A stretch of 64,000 nucleotides of DNA, from the NCBI GenBank assembly GCA_020633435.1, contig JACKDP010000007.1, forward strand, positions 186,001 through 250,000, in the 5' to 3' direction. The first letter of the stretch is position 1. Every line of letters begins with the position of its first letter. A model generated the notes under the pieces. The model worked only from the letters and a program-made list of their open reading frames with translations, made no database searches and was not told where the DNA came from. Made by a program: the position numbers and the translations under genes. Positions 41,665 through 51,698 of the stretch are shown here, one piece after another. Source of the DNA: Myxococcales bacterium. Its GTDB lineage: Bacteria; Myxococcota_A; Bradymonadia; UBA7976; UBA1532.

Positions 41665-43105
41665 CTAGAAGAGCCGCCGCCGCTTGGAGCTGGGCAGCAC
41701 GCCCATGGCTTCCCGGTACTTGGCCACCGTGCGCCGGGCGATCTTCACCCCGTCCTTGCGCAGCAGCTCCACGATCTTCTGGTCGCTGTAGGGATCGTCT
41801 CCGTCTTCCTGGGAGACCAGATCCTTGATCTTCTTCTTGACCGCCTCGCTCGCGAGATCCCCCTGCGAGCCCACGCCGGTGATCGTCGAGTTGAAGAAGT
41901 ACTTCAGCTCGAAGATGCCCTGGGGCGTGTGCACGTACTTGTTGTTGGTCACCCGGCTGACCGTGGACTCGTGCATGCCGATGTCCTCGGCCACGTTGCG
42001 CAGGATGAGGGGCTTCAGGTGCTCGACCCCCTTCTCCAGGAAGTCGCGCTGGAACCGGATGATGCTCTCGGTGACCTTCACGATGGTCTTCTGCCGCTGC
42101 TGGATGCTGCGGATGAGCCACTGGGCGGAGTTGAGCTTCTCGGTGACGTACTTCTTCGTGTCGGAGTTGCCTCCGGACGACAGGGCCTGCCGGTAGAACG
42201 CCGAGATGCGCAGCCGGGGCATGCCGTCCTCGTTGAGGACCGCCTTGTACTCCCCATCCACCCGCCGGATGTAGATGTCGGGGGTGATGTACCGGGGCCG
42301 CTCGTTGATGTAGGGCCGACCGGGGCGCGGCTCCAGGGAGGCGATGAGCTTCGCCGCCTCGATGATCTCGTCCTCGTCGATCTCCAGCGCCCGCGCGATG
42401 GCCGGGATGTTCTTCTTCTCCAGGTTCGGCAGGTGCTTCGCGATGATGTCCTCGACGATGGAGCCCAGCTCGTGGAAGCGCGCCTGGATGAGCAGGCACT
42501 CCTTCAGATCGCGGGCGCCGACCCCGATGGGATCGAAGGTATCCTGAATGATCTCCAGGACTTCCTCCACGTACTCCTCGTCCTGGTCCAGCTCCTCGGC
42601 GATCTGCGCGCAGGTGACGTCCTTCAGGTAGCCGTCGTCGTCGAGGTTGAAGACCAGCGTGGAGGCGACCCGCTTCTCCTGCTCGGAGAACTCCGAGACC
42701 TGCAGCTGCCAGATCAGGTGATCGTGCAGCGTGGTCTCCTTGGTGAGGGTGGCCTCGTAGCCCGGCAGATCGTCGTCGCGCAGGCGCTGGGTGCCGGTGC
42801 CGGGGGTGGGGGTCGAGTAGTTCTGGAAGTAGGCCTCCCAGTCGATCTGGTTGGCGGCCTGCTCGCTGAGCTGCGAGCCGTCCACCTCGACGTCGGGGGT
42901 GCGGTCCTTCTGGTCCTGATCGCGCATCTCCTGGACGGTGTCCAGGCGCGCCGCGTGGGCGTCGATCTCCGATGACTCTTCGAGCATCGGGTTCTCCATG
43001 AGCTCCTCGCGCACGGCGTCGATCAGATCCATACGCGAGAGCTGAAGCAGCTTGATGGCCTGCTGCAGCTGGGGCGTCATCACCAGCTGCTGGCCAAGCT
43101 TCAGC

Positions 43106-43128
<23 letters not shown>
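41665..43128 (-). CDS. rpoN: RNA polymerase sigma-54 factor
   Basis: A 487-residue sigma-54. The Gln/Leu-rich activator-responsive N-terminus is clear (LKLGQQLVMTPQLQQAIKLL), followed by an acidic spacer (NPMLEESSEIDAHAARL), the core-binding region, a helix-turn-helix (VAEDIGMHESTVSRVTNNKY) and the C-terminal RpoN box ARRTVAKYREAMGV that contacts the -24 element. ATG 43128 fits GAGGAGGAAGAG upstream and overlaps the lptB stop by 23 bases. In myxobacteria sigma-54 drives developmental and motility genes with many enhancer-binding activators. Confidence 0.96.
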
Positions 43129-43866
<738 letters not shown>

Positions 43867-43870
<4 letters not shown>

Positions 43871-44310
43871 CCGGGGGGGCGGGGCAGCGTGATGCGGGGG
43901 GCCTGGATGCGCCCGCGGGCCTGCTCGACGACCACCCGCCCCTGGCCGGGCCAGTAGACGATGCGAGCGCCGCTGAGCCGATCCTTGCCGCGCGTGACCT
44001 CGGGGCTGCCCGTCAGCTCCAGACGGTCCTCGCCGCGCTGGTAGCGGGCGGCGTCGGCCCGCGCCGACAGCTCCCCCTGGGTGACGGTGACGCCGCCGGA
44101 CGCCGACAGGCCGTCCACCTCGCCGTCCTTGCCGTAGCGCGCCTCGAGCACCGCGCAGCGCAGCTCCAGATCGCCCTGGCGCGCGACGACCTCGCCCGTG
44201 AAGCGCACCTGGCCCGTGGCCTGGTCCAGCTCCAGGCGCGCCGCGCGGATGTCGAGCGTCTCGGCGGGGGGCGCGGCGAGGGCCAGCAGCAGGGCGAAGA
44301 CGGGGTGCAC
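43867..44310 (-). CDS. lptA: LptA/OstA-like periplasmic LPS transport protein
   Basis: A 147-residue protein starting at GTG 44310, three to four bases after GAGGAGG. A short signal peptide (FALLLALAAPPAETL) precedes an OstA-type beta-jellyroll made of short repeated strands (IRAARLELDQATGQVRFTGE, LSASGGVTVTQGELSARADA, RLELTGSPEVTRGKDRLSGA). LptA forms the bridge carrying lipopolysaccharide across the periplasm. The context (next to lptB and the lipid A acyltransferase) supports it. An LptC gene is not seen nearby. Confidence 0.88.
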
Positions 44311-44318
44311 GGGCCTCC

Positions 44319-45179
44319 TCAGCGCGTCGCGTCGCCGGACCCTACCACGGCGGGCCAGCGGGCGTGCAGCCAGACCCACCGGCGCGGATCCGCCCGGATG
44401 AGCCCCTCCAGGCGCGCGGTGGCCGCGTCGAGGGGGCGGTCCGCGGGCAGGCGCTCGGCGTGGATGGTGGTGCCGGCCCCGTCCGGCGCGCTCCAGACGA
44501 AGAGCACCGGGGCGCCGGTGGCCGCCTGCAGGCGCTCCACCGTCAGCGGCACCGGGGCGGGGCGCCCGAAGAACGGGACGAGCCGCGACCGCTCGCGGGT
44601 GGCCTGATCGACGAAGAACGCCACCGTCTCGCCCGCCGCCAGCCGGGCGCGGGCCTCCCGGGCGCCGCCCCCCGGCCCCAGCACCCGCAGGCCCAGGGCC
44701 GCCCGCTCCCGGGCCAGCCAGCGGTAGAGCGGCCCGCCCTGCGACCGCGCCCCCACCGCGACGACGGGCACCCCCGCCCGGGCGAGGGCCGCGCCGAGCA
44801 GCTCCCAGTTGCCCAGGTGGGCGGTGGCCACCAGCACCCCGCGCCCCTCGGCCCGCGCGGCCTCCCAGCAGGCCAGCGCCGCCGCGTCCACGCGCCAGGT
44901 GGGCAGCACGCGCGCGGCGTTCACCCAGGCGGCGACCCGGCGGCCCAGATCGGCGAAGCAGTCCCCGACGGGCGGGGGCTCGGCCAGGCTCAGGGCCAGG
45001 GCCTCGGCCACGCGGCGGCGATCCCGCCGGGCCAGCAGGCCGATGAGCCGCCCCGTCCCCGCCCCCAGGCCCAGCGCCCAGGGCAGGGGCAGCGTGCGCA
45101 GCAACCCCGCGAAACCACGCAGGAAAACCAGCGCGATCCCGTGGCGCAGCGGCCGCGTCCGGCGCCGCAGGCGGCCCAC
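44319..45179 (-). CDS. lpxL: LpxL/HtrB-type lipid A acyltransferase
   Basis: A 286-residue membrane-bound enzyme of the lysophospholipid acyltransferase superfamily, adding a secondary acyl chain to Kdo-lipid A. The catalytic HxxxxE is His121-Glu126 in ATAHLGNWELLG; family segments GARSQGGPLYRWLARER, FFVDQATRERSRLVPFFGRP and the C-terminal DPRRWVWLHARW are present. An N-terminal hydrophobic helix (ALVFLRGFAGLL) anchors it. GTG 45179 starts one base after the kdsA stop; lptA begins eight bases after its own stop. Acyl donor specificity is unknown. Confidence 0.9.
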   Translation of the reverse strand: MGRLRRRTRPLRHGIALVFLRGFAGLLRTLPLPWALGLGAGTGRLIGLLARRDRRRVAEALALSLAEPPPVGDCFADLGRRVAAWVNAARVLPTWRVDAAALACWEAARAEGRGVLVATAHLGNWELLGAALARAGVPVVAVGARSQGGPLYRWLARERAALGLRVLGPGGGAREARARLAAGETVAFFVDQATRERSRLVPFFGRPAPVPLTVERLQAATGAPVLFVWSAPDGAGTTIHAERLPADRPLDAATARLEGLIRADPRRWVWLHARWPAVVGSGDATR

Positions 45180-45180
45180 C

Positions 45181-45972
45181 TCAGGCGGCGGCGCGCCGGG
45201 CGGCGTCGATGGCCTGGACCTGCCGCACCAGCGTGGCGAACTCGGCGGGGGTGAGCTGGGTGTCGGCGTCGGAGCGGGCCCGGCTGGGATCGATGTGGAC
45301 CTCCGCGAAGAGGCCGTCCACGCCGACCGCCGCGGCGGCGCGGGCCAGGGGCAGGGCCATGGCCCGGTCGCCCCCGGTGGTGGGCCCCGTGCCGGCCGGC
45401 ACCTGCACCGCGTGGGTGCAGTCGTAGAGCAGGGGCACGCCCGCCGCGCGCATCCAGACCAGCGCGCGCGGATCCACCACCAGGTCGCCGTGGCCGAACG
45501 CGGTGCCGCGCTCCGTCAGCCACACCGGCCCGCCGCCCGCCTTCTCGACCACCAGCCCCATGCGCCGCGGATCGAGGAACTGGCCCCGCTTGATGTTGAG
45601 GGGCCGGCCGGTGCGGGCGGCGGCCACGATGAGGTCGGTCTGCCGGCAGAGGAAGGCCGGGATCTGCAGCACGTCGGCCACCTCGGCGGCGGCCTCGCAC
45701 TGCTCGGGCAGGTGGACGTCGGTGAGGATGGGCAGGCCGTAGCGGTCCTTGACCTCGGCCAGCACGTTCAGGCCCGCGGTGAGGCCCGGCCCGCGGAAGG
45801 CGTGCAGGCTGCTGCGGTTGGCCTTGTCGAAGCTGGCCTTGAAGATCAGGGGCAGCTTCATCGCCGCCAGGGCCGCCGCCACGGCGTAGGTCAGGTCGGC
45901 GTCCTCGATGACGCAGGGCCCGGCGACGAAGACGAGCGGGTGGCCGGAGCCGATGGGCGGCAGGGTGCTCAT
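45181..45972 (-). CDS. kdsA: 3-deoxy-8-phosphooctulonate synthase (KDO-8-P synthase)
   Basis: A 263-residue aldolase-like enzyme condensing phosphoenolpyruvate with arabinose-5-phosphate to make KDO-8-phosphate for the LPS inner core. Signatures: FVAGPCVIED, FKASFDKANRSS, LTDVHLP, LQIPAFLCRQTDL, NIKRGQFLDP and the C-terminal FAEVHIDPSRARSD. ATG 45972 follows GAGGAGCGCC. It is the first gene of a minus-strand series reaching ptsI 11 kb away; the gene order puts KDO synthesis, lipid A acylation and LPS export together. Confidence 0.95.
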   Translation of the reverse strand: MSTLPPIGSGHPLVFVAGPCVIEDADLTYAVAAALAAMKLPLIFKASFDKANRSSLHAFRGPGLTAGLNVLAEVKDRYGLPILTDVHLPEQCEAAAEVADVLQIPAFLCRQTDLIVAAARTGRPLNIKRGQFLDPRRMGLVVEKAGGGPVWLTERGTAFGHGDLVVDPRALVWMRAAGVPLLYDCTHAVQVPAGTGPTTGGDRAMALPLARAAAAVGVDGLFAEVHIDPSRARSDADTQLTPAEFATLVRQVQAIDAARRAAA

Positions 45973-46082
45973 GGGCGCTCCTCCTGGGGTCGGGCGGCAG
46001 CATAGCCGACGGGCCGGGCCGGCACACTGGCGCCGCGGGGCCTGGGACGCCATGATCGGCGGGTTGTGGCCCGGAGGTCCCC

Positions 46083-46835
46083 ATGCAGCCCGAAGAAGAG
46101 GTCCGCCGCTCCCCGCTCCTGCCCGCCTCGTGGGAGCTGCCCGACGCCATCGTCCGCCGCGTGGGCGACACGGTGGGCCGCCAGCGCGCGATGATCGCCG
46201 AGGGCCACCTGCTGCTGCTGCTGCACGCGGTGCCCGATCCCGAGGTGGCGGATCGGCAGCCGGCGCTCTTCTGGCGGGCCCCGGACGGTGCGTGGCGAGC
46301 GAGCGTGGGGCGCGGCGCCGGGGCGACGGCCCTGATGGCGCACCTGAAGGCCTACGACGACGCGGTGGAGGCGCTGGAGAAGCGCACCGAGGCGGCCGAG
46401 ACCGCCGACGACTGGTTCGCGCTCATCCGCTGGGTGGTGCCGCTGCACCGGTCCGCCCGCAACATGCTGGCCACGCTGCAGTCGGCCCGCGAGGCGCTGC
46501 CCGACGCCCGCCAGCTCATCATCGCCCGCGACCTCGCCATCGACGTGGAGCGGGGCGCCGAGCTGGTGCACGAGGAGGCCGAGCACGGCCTGCGGTTCGC
46601 CCAGGCCCAGCAGGCCGAGGCCCAGGCCGAGGCGGCGGAGCAGATGGCCCGGGCCGGCCACCGCCTGAACATGCTGGCCGCGCTCTTCCTGCCGCTGACC
46701 GCGGTGGGGGGCCTCTTCGGGATGAACCTGCCGTTCGGCTTCGAGGCGGATCCGTGGATGTTCTGGGCGGCCCTCGGCGGCTCCATCGCCGTGGGGCTGC
46801 TCTTCAGCCGGCAGCTCCGGGCGAGTCGTCGCTGA
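46083..46835 (+). CDS. CorA-like divalent-cation channel-type membrane protein
   Basis: A 250-residue protein. The end resembles CorA: a long helical stalk (residues about 85-190, rich in Glu/Ala/Gln) leads to a membrane helix with LFLPLTAVGGLFGMNLPF; the GMN selectivity motif is at 213-215. A second helix (FWAALGGSIAVGLLF) and a basic end (RQLRASRR) follow, giving the CorA two-helix topology. The N-terminal soluble domain is short and divergent. It is transcribed divergently from kdsA and its last 32 bases overlap the convergent gene at 46804. Mg, Co, Ni or Zn could be the ion. Confidence 0.82.
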   Translation: MQPEEEVRRSPLLPASWELPDAIVRRVGDTVGRQRAMIAEGHLLLLLHAVPDPEVADRQPALFWRAPDGAWRASVGRGAGATALMAHLKAYDDAVEALEKRTEAAETADDWFALIRWVVPLHRSARNMLATLQSAREALPDARQLIIARDLAIDVERGAELVHEEAEHGLRFAQAQQAEAQAEAAEQMARAGHRLNMLAALFLPLTAVGGLFGMNLPFGFEADPWMFWAALGGSIAVGLLFSRQLRASRR

Positions 46836-47142
46836 CGGCGGGCAGGCGCCCGCGGGCCCGCCAGGCCAGGCGATCGGGCCCGAGGTGGGGCCGCTCCAGC
46901 GTCATGGGCAGCCAGGCCCGGTCGTGCAGCGTCTCCCAGACCACCGGCGTCGGATCGTCGGCGCGCGTGCGGCGGACGCGGCGCCGCAGCACCCCGTCGC
47001 GCTTCATCCAGCGCACCTCGATCTCGCGGACCTCGCCGCCGGCCCACCACAGCGGGTTCTCCGCCGAGGTCTCCGTCCAGGCGAGGACCTGGCCGCTCTC
47101 CAGGAGGCGGGCGGTGGTGGCCCGGGCGTCGTCGGCGGTCAC
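46804..47142 (-). CDS. 112-residue protein of unknown function
   Basis: It starts at GTG 47142, overlapping the upstream lipoprotein stop by four bases (GTGA), with GGAGG seven bases upstream; this decides the start. The protein (TADDARATTARLLESGQVLA, WWAGGEVREIEVRWMKRDGV) is beta-rich with several Trp and Arg residues and no signal or membrane helix. Its 3' end overlaps the convergent CorA-like gene by 32 bases. No family is recognised. Confidence 0.6.
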   Translation of the reverse strand: MTADDARATTARLLESGQVLAWTETSAENPLWWAGGEVREIEVRWMKRDGVLRRRVRRTRADDPTPVVWETLHDRAWLPMTLERPHLGPDRLAWRARGRLPAVSDDSPGAAG

Positions 47143-48743
47143 GGGCTGGCCTCCAGGCTCAAGATCCAGTCGCGCACCAGCGCCACCCGGTCGGGGGGCA
47201 GCAGGGTGGGCGAGTTGAGGGGCATATGGGCCAGCTCCTCGCGGGCGGCGTCCGTGGGGACGCAGCGGGCGACGCGCTGGTAGAGGGGGCTGGCCTCGGG
47301 ATCGCCGGGCACCACGAGCGGGCCGCCGTCCACCTGGTGGCCGCGCAGGCTGGCCTCGAGGGTGGCGGCGTCGGGGCTCGACAGGTCGAGGCCGGCGGCC
47401 GGGCGGGTGGCGCCGTGGCAGGCCGAGAACGCGCAGCTCGGCCGGAAGACGACGCCGTGCAGGTTCTCCAGCGTCGGCTCGGTGAGGGCCAGGGCGTCCG
47501 CCGGCGTGTCGACGCACTCGGGCTCCTGGCCGACCTCACCCGGATCGTCGGCGGCGGGCACCACGAGCGGGCCGGCCAGCTCCTCGGGCGTCGGCGGGGC
47601 CTGGCCCTCGGCCTTCGGCACCGCGAGCACGACGCACGGGCCAGAAAAGTAAGAGATTCCAAGCTCTTCGCGCTGCAGGCTGCTGTTGGCCACGACGCTG
47701 TTGTCGAGCATGATGCGGGCCTCGGCGAAGCCCAGCATGACGCACATCTCCTGGTCGCCGGTGCCCCAGCCCACCTCCACCGGCCGCGGGTTGTCGTAGC
47801 CGCAGGTCACCGCCAGGCCGTCGATGTCGCTGATGTCGAGGGGCGGATCGAACGCCTTGCCGTGGGGCTCGGCGTCGAAGCCATCGAGGCGGTAGATGGA
47901 CTCGCCGTCCCGGGTCCCGCCGCGGATGGTCACGTCGAACCAGTTGCCGAGCTCGTGGTAGTGCGGCAGCAGCCAGTAGAGCTTCATGTCGAAGGGCTGC
48001 CCGGTGGTGCGGCGGTAGGCGTCCGCCATGTGGCAGTCGGCCGTGAAGCGCGAGGCCTGGAGCGCGGGCAGGGTGAGGGGCAGGTAGCTGTAGCGAAACG
48101 GGGTGACGACCACCCGCACGTCGCGGGGGTGCACGACGTCGAGGGCCATCTGCAGCGAGGTGGTCGTGGGCCCCGCCGACAGGTTCAGCAGGTGGACGTT
48201 GGCGACCACCTTGTGGCGCGGCGGCACCTTGATGACGACGCCGTCGCCCAGGCGCTGCTCCTCGAACTGGGACTGGGTGGACTGGGCGAAGAGCACGGCG
48301 CCGGCGAGGGCCGCCCGCAGCTCGTCGAAGCCGCGCTGGCGGCAGCGGAAGTAGCCGTCCTCCCCCGGGAACTCGTCCTCGGGCACCACGAACCAGTTGG
48401 AGTGGTGGAAGCCGCCGCCGTTGGCCAGGGCCACGCGCTCGACGTAGAGGGCGGCGTCGTTGTCGAGCGTCCACTGGACGCAGCGCGTCTCCTCCTGGAA
48501 GGGCTCGAGCTCGCGGGGGCCGAAGGCGTGGGCCAGGGTCACGCGCTCGACGGGCGGGCGGGCCGCGTCGGGTGCGTCGGCGCCGGCGTCCTGGGCGGGC
48601 GCGGCGTCGTCCGCCGCGGCGTCGCCGGCCGCGTCGGGCGCGGCGTCGACGACGGCGCCGGCCTCCGGGGCCGGATCGGCCTGGGGATCGGCCTCCCCGC
48701 AGGCGGCGACGAGGGAGAGCAGCAGGAGGACGGGGGTGCGCAT
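47139..48743 (-). CDS. lipoprotein with copper type-II monooxygenase-like fold and cytochrome-c-like tail
   Basis: A 534-residue protein with lipobox SLVAAC (Cys15) and an Asp/Ala-rich linker to about 65. Residues about 70-345 show the copper pattern of peptidylglycine/dopamine monooxygenases: His113-His114 (GGGFHHSNWF) and His184 (ANVHLLN) like CuA, His261/His263 (LLPHYHELGNW) and Met333 (DQEMCVML) like CuB. From about 430, CAFSACHGATRPAAGLDL gives C-x4-C-H, a variant of a heme c motif seen in planctomycete-type cytochromes, with MPLNSPTLLP as a possible distal Met. So copper and heme may lie in one lipoprotein. ATG 48743 is preferred to TTG 48758. Substrate is unknown. Confidence 0.75.
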   Translation of the reverse strand: MRTPVLLLLSLVAACGEADPQADPAPEAGAVVDAAPDAAGDAAADDAAPAQDAGADAPDAARPPVERVTLAHAFGPRELEPFQEETRCVQWTLDNDAALYVERVALANGGGFHHSNWFVVPEDEFPGEDGYFRCRQRGFDELRAALAGAVLFAQSTQSQFEEQRLGDGVVIKVPPRHKVVANVHLLNLSAGPTTTSLQMALDVVHPRDVRVVVTPFRYSYLPLTLPALQASRFTADCHMADAYRRTTGQPFDMKLYWLLPHYHELGNWFDVTIRGGTRDGESIYRLDGFDAEPHGKAFDPPLDISDIDGLAVTCGYDNPRPVEVGWGTGDQEMCVMLGFAEARIMLDNSVVANSSLQREELGISYFSGPCVVLAVPKAEGQAPPTPEELAGPLVVPAADDPGEVGQEPECVDTPADALALTEPTLENLHGVVFRPSCAFSACHGATRPAAGLDLSSPDAATLEASLRGHQVDGGPLVVPGDPEASPLYQRVARCVPTDAAREELAHMPLNSPTLLPPDRVALVRDWILSLEASP

Positions 48744-48806
48744 GGCCGATCTCGCCAACTGGTCAGACCAGTATCATCGCGCGGTCGCCGGCATCACCGC
48801 AAGGCG

Positions 48807-49885
48807 CTACAGGCCGAACGGCATGTTGATGCGCATGGGCTCGCCGCTGAAGGCGGGGAAGCGGAAGCTCTTGACCTGCTGCTCGACGCAGTCGCCCACC
48901 GGCTTGCCCTTGTAGGGGCCGCTCGCGGTGGCCTGGCCGACCTGGCCGGACTTCTCGATGACGAGCGAGACCATGACGGTGCCCGAGGCCGTCGGATCCT
49001 GGGCCTTGCAGCCGCGGATCTTGCCGGCGTTCTGCTTCACCACCCGCAGGATCTGGTCGCGGGCGAGCTTGGCGGGCAGGTTGCTGGCGGGCACGTCGAA
49101 GTCGGCCCGGGCCGGGGCCTTGGCGGACCGGTTGCCGTCGAGGGAGCCCAGCAGGTCGTCCACCTCGGTGCCGCCCTTGGCGGGGCGGGCGGCCGGGGCC
49201 GGGGCGGCCGCGGCGACGGCCACGCTGACGGGGCCGCGGCTGGCGGCTCGTCGCGGGCCGGCGAGCGGCTGGCGCGTTGGGGCCGGGGCTGCGGGGCGGC
49301 GGGCGGCGACGACGGCCACGCTCTCGGGGGCCGCGGTGGCGGGGGCCGCGGCGGCGGCGCTCGCGGGGGCCGCCTCGCTGGCCGGGGCGCGCGCTGGCGG
49401 GCGCGGCGGCCGCGGCTGGTGGCCGGGGCCGCGCTCGCGGCGGTGGCCGGCGCGGCCGAGCTGGGCGCCGCGGCGACGGTGGCCGGCGGCGTGGCCGGCT
49501 GATCCATGATGCGCCAGGTGACGAAGGCCCCCGCGGCGACGCCGGCGACGGCCAGCGTCGCCCAGAGCCAGCCATGGCTGCGCTTCGGCTTGATGACGAG
49601 GGGCGCCATCGGCGCCACCACCTCGGGCCCGGCGAAGGCGGCCTGCACCACGACGGGGGCGTCGGGCACGACCAGATCGGGGGCGCCGAGGGGATCGGCC
49701 TCGTCGAGCACGGCCCAGGCGGCCTCGTCCTCGCCGTCGGCCGGGCCCGCGGGCAGCTCGTCCAGCGCCAGCTTCGCGAGGGCGCGCAGGGCCGCGGGAT
49801 CGGCCTCGTACTGCCCGGCCAGCCGGCTGCCGTCGGTGATGCGGCCGCGCTCGAAGGCGGCGCGCAGCGCGTCGAGATCGGTCAT
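48807..49885 (-). CDS. membrane protein with TonB/AgmX-like C-terminal domain; frame broken in an Ala/Pro-rich linker
   Basis: ATG 49885 overlaps the upstream sigma-like gene by four bases (ATGA). Residues 1-108 are soluble (LDALRAAFERGRITDGSRLA), then one membrane helix (WLWATLAVAGVAAGAFVTW). Past PPATVAAAPSSAAPATAAS the first frame turns Arg/Pro-rich, while another frame, from about 49420 to 48807, reads APASEAAPASAAAAAPATAA, then VDDLLGSLDGNRSAKAP and a TonB/AgmX-PglI-like domain (LRVVKQNAGKIRGCKAQDP, VSLVIEKSGQVGQATASGPY, VKSFRFPAFSG). This is one gene with one or more indels near 49400-49440. AgmX-type domains link to energised outer-membrane or motility machinery in myxobacteria. Confidence 0.7.
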
Positions 49886-50541
49886 GCCTCCCCCTCCACC
49901 CAGGCGCGGATGCGCGCGAGGGCGCGGTAGATGGCCTGGCGGGACAGCCCGCTCTCCCGGGCGGCGTCGGTGACGCTGCCGCCGGCGAGCATGACGCCGA
50001 GGGCCGACTGCACCTCGGGGGCGTCGGTCAGCTCCTCGTTGACCCGCGCCACCACCATCCGGGCGACGCAGCGCGACTGGGGATCCACCGCCCCGGCGAG
50101 GCCGAGGCCGTCGTCCCCGCGGCGGGCGACGCGGGCCTGCTGGCGGCGCATCTTGTCGCGGGCGCGCCAGACCACCTTCGCCCGCAGCATCGACAGCAGG
50201 TGCAGGCGCTTCGGGGGCTGGGCGACGACGCGCTCCGCCGTCCGCTGGAGGAAGTCGGCCAGCTCGAGGGGATCGGCGGCCATGTCGACCGCGGCGTCCC
50301 AGCGGGCCTCCTGCCAGCTCGCCCACTCGCCAGCGGGCGGGGCCAGCCGCAGGGCGTCGAGCAGCCACGTCGTGAGCGTGGTCTGCACCTCGCCCCCGGC
50401 GGGGCCGCGGAGGCGGTCGGCCAGCCGACGCAGGGCGTCAGCGTAGGCCGGCGCCGACGCGACCGGATCGGTCGTGTCTTCGAGCGCGAGCACGGCCCCC
50501 AAGGGATCTTCCTCCGTCACGGCGACGTTGCGCCCGTTCAC
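49882..50541 (-). CDS. sigma-70-like or DNA-binding protein with C-terminal helix-turn-helix
   Basis: A 219-residue protein. The C-terminus, GGSVTDAARESGLSRQAIYR followed by ALARIRAWV, is a typical region-4/resolvase-like helix-turn-helix. The middle (LHLLSMLRAKVVWRARDKMR) could be region 2. The N-terminal 90 residues are acidic and Trp-containing. It is coupled by an ATGA overlap to a membrane protein, the same arrangement as the sigma/membrane pair at 18.7-20.4 kb, so it may be a divergent extracytoplasmic-function-like sigma factor. Assignment is tentative because the core region 2.2 is weak. Confidence 0.65.
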   Translation of the reverse strand: MNGRNVAVTEEDPLGAVLALEDTTDPVASAPAYADALRRLADRLRGPAGGEVQTTLTTWLLDALRLAPPAGEWASWQEARWDAAVDMAADPLELADFLQRTAERVVAQPPKRLHLLSMLRAKVVWRARDKMRRQQARVARRGDDGLGLAGAVDPQSRCVARMVVARVNEELTDAPEVQSALGVMLAGGSVTDAARESGLSRQAIYRALARIRAWVEGEA

Positions 50542-50778
50542 GTTCAGGTTTCCGTCTCTACGCCAGGTGTGGGATGGACTGTCCGGGGCGAGCGCTCGGG
50601 CCGGGGATGCGCTCTCCGCCGGCGGGTGCTCCGGCTGGTCGGCGTCGGTCCTCGGTGCCCATGGTCGTGTCGCTCTCCCCCGCGCTCACGGCGGGGAATA
50701 GAGCACACTTGGACCCGCCGCGCCATGCGCCCGGCCGGCCATCTTGGAAGCCGCCGATACGACGAAGAAAAACGGTGA

Positions 50779-51600
50779 TCAGACCGGCAGGCGGCCCGCC
50801 CAGCCCGGGGCGGCGTCGTAGCCGAGGCGCCGCAGCGTGTCGCCGAAGTGGTGCTCGAAGCGCTCCGCCGTCTCCCGGGAGAAGTGGTTGACCCAGTCGC
50901 CGGCCACCCCCTTGCGCCGGAAGGAGGCGCGGTCCTCCTGGCCGGCCTTGCGCCCCGTCTGGCGGGCGAAGGTGAACTTCTCGGCGGTGGCCCGGGCCTG
51001 GGCGGCGTCGAGGGGCCGGCCGCTGTGCAGCGGGATGATGCGCGCCAGCTCCCCGGCGGTGTCGGCCAGCAGATCCTCGTAGCGCAACCGGACGACGTGC
51101 GGGCGGTCGAAGGCCCAGCCCTCGACGTGCTGCCCCCACGACATGCGGGTGCCGCGCGGGTGGCGCAGCTCGTGCTCCAGGAAGCGGGCGAGGTGGCTGC
51201 GCGCGTCGGCCGCGTCGAAGCCCGCCCCGAAGAGGCGCTCGTACACGCCGGCGTGGCTGTGCCGCTCCCCGCGCTCCCGGGCCACCGCCAGCTCGCGCAT
51301 CCGGTGGAACCACAGCGACACCAGCACGTCGCGCCCGTCGCGCACCAGGTAGAAGACGCGCCGCAGCCGCGGATCGTAGCCCCAGTGGTTGTGGATGACC
51401 GCCGTGTGGGCGACGGGCAGCCGCGGGTGCTGGGGGAAGGGGATCTGCAGCGCGTCGGCGATCATCTGGCCGAGCCAGGTGCCGCCCGACTTCTGGTACT
51501 CGCAGACGTAGTACAGCGGGAGGTGCTCGCCGAAGTAGCGGCCCAGCAGCCGGGTGCCGTGGACGCCGAGGCGCAGCAGGTTGTCGTGGATGAGGCCCAT
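50779..51600 (-). CDS. PAPS-dependent sulfotransferase family protein
   Basis: A 273-residue protein with the 5'-phosphosulfate loop YQKSGGTWLGQMI (Lys37) and the 3'-phosphate-binding RDGRDVLVSLWFHRM; a later VRLRYEDLLADTAGEL and the C-terminal segment FARQTGRKAGQED, RKGVAGDWVNHF match the GxxGDWKxxF loop. The start at ATG 51600 places the motif at the usual distance; the frame further upstream is Ser/Arg/Pro-rich. The family transfers sulfate from PAPS to an alcohol or amine. The acceptor is unknown. Divergent from the UnbU-like gene. Confidence 0.88.
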   Translation of the reverse strand: MGLIHDNLLRLGVHGTRLLGRYFGEHLPLYYVCEYQKSGGTWLGQMIADALQIPFPQHPRLPVAHTAVIHNHWGYDPRLRRVFYLVRDGRDVLVSLWFHRMRELAVARERGERHSHAGVYERLFGAGFDAADARSHLARFLEHELRHPRGTRMSWGQHVEGWAFDRPHVVRLRYEDLLADTAGELARIIPLHSGRPLDAAQARATAEKFTFARQTGRKAGQEDRASFRRKGVAGDWVNHFSRETAERFEHHFGDTLRRLGYDAAPGWAGRLPV

Positions 51601-51698
51601 GGCCTTCCATAGCCCACCCGGTCGCCGGGACTCAACGGGGAGGGGAGTTGACGCGGCCCGGTGCTTCCCGGATCGTCCTGCCGAGCGCAAGGAGGCCC

